This document shows positions 60,044 to 64,000 of a stretch of DNA of 64,000 nt, one piece after another; positions within the stretch are counted from its first letter, which is position 1; the number at the start of each line of letters is the position of its first letter. Where the stretch lies: assembly GCA_965656935.1 (NCBI GenBank), contig CBFHMG010000002.1, forward strand, positions 1 to 64,000, given 5' to 3'. Origin of the DNA: M30B80 sp965656935. Its GTDB lineage: Bacteria > Pseudomonadota > Alphaproteobacteria > Rhodobacterales > Rhodobacteraceae. A program made the position numbers and the translations under genes. A model generated the notes under the pieces. The model saw only the letters and a program-made list of their open reading frames with translations, did no database searches and was not told the DNA's origin.

Positions 60044-61431
60044 TTCAATTCTTCCTTCCAACGGGCGATCTGAACATGCACTTGGGCGGGCGCGGTGCCG
60101 CCATATGACATCCGCGAGGCGACCGAATTATGGACCCCCAAAACATCATACACGGCCTTGGTGATCCCGTCATGAACCGATGTCATCTGCTCCAGCGTTA
60201 GGTCAGGCAGGTCACAGCCCTGATCCTCGGCCAGTTTGACCAAAGCCCCTGTCACGTGATGTGCATCACGGAAGGGCAGGCCAAGTTCGCGCACCAGCCA
60301 ATCGGCCAGATCGGTGGCGGTTGAAAAGCCCGACGCGGCGGCGGCTTCAAGCGCGGGGCCATTGGCCGTCATATCGCGCACCATGCCTTCCATCGCGGCC
60401 AAGGCCAGCATCAGGTTATCAGCGGCATCAAAGACCTGTTCCTTGTCTTCCTGCATATCCTTGGAATAGGCCAAGGGCAGGCCCTTCATCACGGTCAGAA
60501 GACCCACATTCGCACCCATGATCCGCCCGATCTTGGCGCGGATCAATTCGGCCGCATCGGGGTTCTTCTTTTGCGGCATGATCGAGGAGCCTGTCGAGAA
60601 ACGGTCAGACAGGTTCACAAAACGGAATTGCGCGGAAGACCAGATCACCAGTTCCTCGGCAAAGCGCGACAGATGCATCGCGCAGATCGTGGCGGCTGCA
60701 AGGTATTCCAACGCGAAATCACGGTCTGATACGGCATCAAGGGAATTCGCGCAGGGGCGGTCAAAGCCCAAAGCAGCCGCTGTCATATGCCGATCAATCG
60801 GGAAAGATGTGCCTGCCAAGGCCGCGGCACCAAGGGGAGATTCGTTCATGCGTTTGCGCGCATCGACAAAGCGGGACCGGTCGCGCGCGAACATCTCGAC
60901 ATAGGCCATCATGTGATGGCCCCATGTCACGGGCTGCGCTGTCTGCAAATGCGTGAAACCGGGCATGACCCAACCAGCGCCTGCCTCGGCCTGACCGAGC
61001 AGGGCTTTCATCAAAGCCTCAAGCGCGGAAATTACGGCATCGGTCTGGTCTCTGACCCAAAGGCGGAAATCGGTTGCGACCTGATCGTTGCGGCTGCGCG
61101 CGGTATGCAGACGCCCTGCAGGCTCCCCCACGATTTCCTTCAACCGTGCCTCGACATTCATATGAATGTCTTCAAGTGCGGTGGAGAATTTGAAATTTCC
61201 GGCCTCGATCTCTGACAAGACCGTGAGAAGGCCTTCCCTAATCGCCTCGGCATCCTTATCGGTAATGATGCCTTGGGCAGCCAACATCGCCGCATGGGCA
61301 CGGGAGCCTTCGATATCCTGGCCAGCCAGCCGCTTGTCGAAACCGATGGAGGCATTAATTGCTTCCATGATGGCATCCGGCCCGTCAGCGAAGCGTCCGC
61401 CCCACATTGCGTTCGAAGTTTTGTCCGTCAT
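60040..61431 (-). CDS. argH: Argininosuccinate lyase
   Basis: 463 residues from ATG 61431. MWGGRFADGPDAIMEAINASI, TARSRNDQVATDFRL, HLQTAQPVTWGHH and the GSSIMPQKKNPDAAEL active-site loop are all present. It splits argininosuccinate into arginine and fumarate. The upstream neighbour tlpA-like gene is divergent. The 48-residue lipoprotein follows with a four-base overlap. Confidence 0.96.
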   Translation of the reverse strand: MTDKTSNAMWGGRFADGPDAIMEAINASIGFDKRLAGQDIEGSRAHAAMLAAQGIITDKDAEAIREGLLTVLSEIEAGNFKFSTALEDIHMNVEARLKEIVGEPAGRLHTARSRNDQVATDFRLWVRDQTDAVISALEALMKALLGQAEAGAGWVMPGFTHLQTAQPVTWGHHMMAYVEMFARDRSRFVDARKRMNESPLGAAALAGTSFPIDRHMTAAALGFDRPCANSLDAVSDRDFALEYLAAATICAMHLSRFAEELVIWSSAQFRFVNLSDRFSTGSSIMPQKKNPDAAELIRAKIGRIMGANVGLLTVMKGLPLAYSKDMQEDKEQVFDAADNLMLALAAMEGMVRDMTANGPALEAAAASGFSTATDLADWLVRELGLPFRDAHHVTGALVKLAEDQGCDLPDLTLEQMTSVHDGITKAVYDVLGVHNSVASRMSYGGTAPAQVHVQIARWKEELK

Positions 61432-61459
61432 GTCCTGCACCTGTTGGAGGGAATACCAA

Positions 61460-62017
61460 ATGAGCCATAGTCTGCGTGTTGCGATGCTCTACATTGCCCT
61501 GACCTTGGGTGCAAATACTGCGCTTGCCCAAGAGCTGGGAAATATTCCCCTTGAGGGCGATATGCGCGGGCTTGTGGTCCATCCCGAACCCGTAGCGGCC
61601 TCGGCGACGCCTTTCATTGACATGGAGGATGCCGAGCACAGCCTTGCCGATTACGCGGGCCAATATGTGGTGCTGAATTTTTGGGCCACTTGGTGCGCGC
61701 CCTGCCGTGAGGAAATGCCCTCGCTCAATGAATTGCAACAGGCTTTGGGCAGCGAGACATTCTCGGTCGTGACCTTAGCCACGGGGCGCAACCCGCCACA
61801 GGCCATCCGCCGCTTCTTTGAGGAAGAGGATATCACCGAATTGCCGATGTATCGTGACCTCAACCAACAGATCGCGCGCGAAATGGGTGTGTTCGGCCTG
61901 CCCATCACCGTGATCCTGAACCCCGAAGGCCAAGAGATCGCGCGGCTGCGCGGCGATGCGCATTGGTCAGGCCCAGAAGCGATGGCCTTGTTCGACGCGC
62001 TGCTGGCGGAAGGTTAA
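61460..62017 (+). CDS. TlpA-like thiol-disulfide oxidoreductase
   Basis: 185 residues from ATG 61460 (after GGAGG). Signal peptide/anchor (MSHSLRVAMLYIALTLGAN...), then thioredoxin domain with WATWCAPCREEMPSL (CAPC) and the cis-Pro VFGLPITVILNPEG. Periplasmic reductant, of the type serving cytochrome c maturation or copper centres. Convergent with tag; stops share the palindrome TTAA at 62014-62017. Confidence 0.93.
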   Translation: MSHSLRVAMLYIALTLGANTALAQELGNIPLEGDMRGLVVHPEPVAASATPFIDMEDAEHSLADYAGQYVVLNFWATWCAPCREEMPSLNELQQALGSETFSVVTLATGRNPPQAIRRFFEEEDITELPMYRDLNQQIAREMGVFGLPITVILNPEGQEIARLRGDAHWSGPEAMALFDALLAEG

Positions 62018-62604
62018 CGCCGTGCCATTGCCGCGACCCGTGCATGCGCAGGGCATGTGGTCAGGTGGTCATTGACCAGCCCTGTCGCCTCCATGAAGGC
62101 ATAAACAATCGTCGGCCCGCAAAAGCCGAACCCCGCCTTTTTGAGGTCCTTCGACACCCGCTCAGAAAGCGGGGTTGAGGGCGGCACCTCGGCCATGGTC
62201 TTGAATTTATTCTGAAGTGGCACGCCATCCACATAGCGCCATAGGAACTGGTCAAAGCCTTCCTTCGCCTCGATCTCGCACCATGCCCGCGCATTCTTGA
62301 TCGTGGCTTCGATCTTGCCACGGTGACGGATGATCCCCTCATCCTGCACAAGGCGGGCAACCTCGGCCTCGCCCCAATTGGCAATCACCTCGGGGTTGAA
62401 CCCTTCGAAAGCGGCGCGGAAATTATCGCGCTTCTTGAGGATGGTGATCCAGCTTAGCCCTGCTTGGAACCCGTCAAGGATCAGCTTCTCCCAAAGCGCG
62501 CGGCTGTCATATTCGGGAACGCCCCATTCCGTATCGTGATAAGCGACATAGATCGGATCGGTTCCAGGCCAGGTGCAGCGACCGTCATTCTCCAGCATCG
62601 TCAT
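62014..62604 (-). CDS. tag: DNA-3-methyladenine glycosylase I
   Basis: 196 residues. CTWPGTDPIYVAYHDTEWGVPEYDSRALWEKL is the Tag N-terminus (recognised by YVAYHDTEWG), with FQAGLSWITILKKRDNFR and FCGPTIVYAFMEATGLVNDH. It excises 3-methyladenine from alkylated DNA. Zinc ligands Cys and His are present. Downstream of it, the stop is shared with the TlpA-like gene. Confidence 0.95.
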   Translation of the reverse strand: MTMLENDGRCTWPGTDPIYVAYHDTEWGVPEYDSRALWEKLILDGFQAGLSWITILKKRDNFRAAFEGFNPEVIANWGEAEVARLVQDEGIIRHRGKIEATIKNARAWCEIEAKEGFDQFLWRYVDGVPLQNKFKTMAEVPPSTPLSERVSKDLKKAGFGFCGPTIVYAFMEATGLVNDHLTTCPAHARVAAMARR

Positions 62605-62695
62605 GACCTTCCTAAAATTAGAACAAAATGTGAATCTTCATTCAGTCTTAACTCCGCTGCGGACAAATGGACAAGTTCATTTTCTGGGGTGACCT

Positions 62696-63535
62696 ATGCA
62701 GACCATCAAGAATGCCGCCGCCGATCCTGATCTTGCCAGCCCGTTTGAAGCTGCCATGGAAACACAGCGGCAAACCGCGCCTGATATGGTCCGCATGGCA
62801 TTGGCGCGGAAGGATGTGGGCCTTGCTTTTCAGCCGATTGTGCAATCTGCCACGGGCGGGCAGACAACCGCCTATTACGAGGGGTTGATCCGCGTCTTCG
62901 ATGAAAGCGGGCGTGTTATTCCTGCGCGGGATTTCATGGGCGCTGTTGAGGAAAGTGATCTCGGGCGGCAGCTTGATTGCGCGGCCCTGACCCTCGGGCT
63001 TCGCACCCTTAGGGCCAACCCCGATCTGCGCTTGGCGATCAATATGTCGGCCCGTTCCATCGGCTATCCGAAGTGGAAAAACATCCTCGGGAAATTCCTG
63101 CGCGCCCATCCCGATGTGGTCGAACGCCTGATCCTTGAGATCACCGAGTCGAGCGCGATGCTGATGCCCGAGATCGTCGTGGCCTTCATGGCCGATCTCC
63201 AAAGCAAGGGCATCACCTTCGCTTTGGATGATTTCGGCGCAGGCTATACCGCGTTTCGCTATCTCAAGGATTTCAGCTTCGATATTCTGAAAATCGACGG
63301 GCAGTTCACCCGCAATGTTCATGTTGATGCGGATAATCAGGTTCTGACCGAGGCTTTGCTTTCGATTGCGCGGCATTTTGACATGCTCGCCGTGTCCGAA
63401 GCCGTTGAAACACAGGCCGAAGCGCAATGGCTGGTGAATGCAGGTGTCGATTGCCTGCAAGGCTATTTCTTTGGGGTGCCATCGCTTGCGCCCCCTTGGA
63501 AAGCGACGCAGCAAAAACAGAAAAGATCGGCTTAG
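62696..63535 (+). CDS. EAL-domain protein (c-di-GMP phosphodiesterase or sensor)
   Basis: 279 residues, entirely an EAL domain with a short N-terminus. The signature is E-G-L (Glu62) in place of E-A-L; the remaining metal and catalytic residues are seen: NMSARSI, ILEITESSAM, LDDFGAGYTAFRYL, LKIDG, SEAVETQAEA, QGYFFG. So activity is likely, but a degenerate signature leaves doubt. No GGDEF or membrane segment, so cytosolic. SD GGGGTGA before the ATG. Lone gene. Confidence 0.85.
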   Translation: MQTIKNAAADPDLASPFEAAMETQRQTAPDMVRMALARKDVGLAFQPIVQSATGGQTTAYYEGLIRVFDESGRVIPARDFMGAVEESDLGRQLDCAALTLGLRTLRANPDLRLAINMSARSIGYPKWKNILGKFLRAHPDVVERLILEITESSAMLMPEIVVAFMADLQSKGITFALDDFGAGYTAFRYLKDFSFDILKIDGQFTRNVHVDADNQVLTEALLSIARHFDMLAVSEAVETQAEAQWLVNAGVDCLQGYFFGVPSLAPPWKATQQKQKRSA

Positions 63536-63683
63536 ATGCCTGCCTGACTATAACGATAGAAGGGGCTTTTCCTCCAGATACGCTGTTGTTTTGATTCAGA
63601 GTCGTCTCTATCAATTATCAACAAAGGCGATGCCGTCAGCTCGCCGACCATAGGCAATGCCTTTTCTGGAAAGGACCTTCACC

Positions 63684-64000
63684 ATGACCAATATTGTTAT
63701 CGTTTCAGCCGCAAGAACCGCCGTTGGCAGTTTTCTGGGCTCCTACGCCAATACACCCGCCCATGAATTGGGCCGCGTCGTGCTCGAGGCGATTGTCGAG
63801 CGCGCGGGCATCGACAAGGCGGATGTATCAGAGACGATCTTGGGGCAGGTTCTTACCGCAGCTCAAGGCCAGAACCCCGCACGCCAAGCGCATATCAATG
63901 CAGGCCTTCCGCAAGAAGCCGCCGCTTGGAGCATCAATCAGGTCTGTGGCTCAGGCCTGCGCGCAGTCGCACTTGGTGCGCAGCACATCATGCTGGGGGA
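63684..64000 (+). CDS. phaA: Acetyl-CoA acetyltransferase, N-terminal part
   Basis: The first 105 residues of a thiolase, running off the right edge. IVSAARTAVGSFLGS, LGQVLTAAQGQNPARQA and the nucleophile loop SINQVCGSGLRAV (Cys88) define the family. It condenses two acetyl-CoA to acetoacetyl-CoA, the first step of polyhydroxybutyrate synthesis; phaB, if in order, would follow outside the window. SD AAGGA before the ATG. Confidence 0.93.
   Translation, partial: MTNIVIVSAARTAVGSFLGSYANTPAHELGRVVLEAIVERAGIDKADVSETILGQVLTAAQGQNPARQAHINAGLPQEAAAWSINQVCGSGLRAVALGAQHIMLG

Overview
The window reads as a chromosome segment of an alphaproteobacterium of the order Rhodobacterales (Roseobacter/Rhodobacter group). 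The evidence is the divergent regB / senC-regA redox regulators, the hemD - mitofilin-like - HemY-like gene cluster beside tsaD-gpsA, the alphaproteobacterial type of AddAB, AmgK/MurU cell-wall recycling enzymes fused by overlap to tsaE and addB, glnK-amtB, and the general high-GC codon use from about 7.7 kb onward. No database search was possible; family calls rest on motifs, length and order.

Region 1 (1-7567) is accessory DNA, clearly richer in A+T than the rest. It holds seven small exported proteins in about 4.5 kb on both strands (two of them apparent paralogues), a four-helix membrane protein, an HTH/coiled-coil protein, an EamA transporter and an NTF2-like protein. Two copies of a ~115-125 bp repeat with a strong dyad (70-193 and 1745-1858) each begin in the 3' tail of a coding frame; the second tail looks like the C-terminus of a VapE-type phage/plasmid replication protein. 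The right edge is a tRNA-Thr(CGT) gene whose 3' end faces this region, the usual geometry of a tRNA-integrated island. No integrase or second att copy lies in the window.

Region 2 (7.7-16.6 kb): HemY-like, mitofilin-like and hemD on the minus strand, divergent from tsaD-gpsA-YciI-EVE; then DUF2853, ahcY and an easily missed 27-residue Lys/Gly-rich protein with its own ribosome site and terminator. Region 3 (16.7-31.3 kb): HD hydrolase, lipoprotein-regA, senC, regB, a kinase-less PAS protein, then a tightly overlapped tsaE-amgK-murU-addB-addA operon and trxA. Region 4 (31.4-43.3 kb): glnK-amtB with a candidate NtrC site, a bifunctional PBP, mlaA-mlaC, RidA, GDPD, COG3146 protein, phhB, a small PH-like membrane protein, peroxiredoxin, FAD reductase and rsmD.

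Region 5 (43.3-64 kb): three spaced imperfect repeats precede recQ; then yaaA, DUF1244, N-formylglutamate amidohydrolase, pyk, rpmI-rplT, a methyltransferase, pheS-pheT, ytoQ, mscL, an Lrp regulator convergent with azlC-azlD, mobA, greA with an unknown membrane protein, argH with an overlapping 48-residue lipoprotein, a TlpA-like protein, tag, an EAL protein and the start of an acetyl-CoA acetyltransferase. Most of the window is ordinary core metabolism; the unexplained parts are the exported-protein islet, the two non-coding repeat families and the micro-protein.
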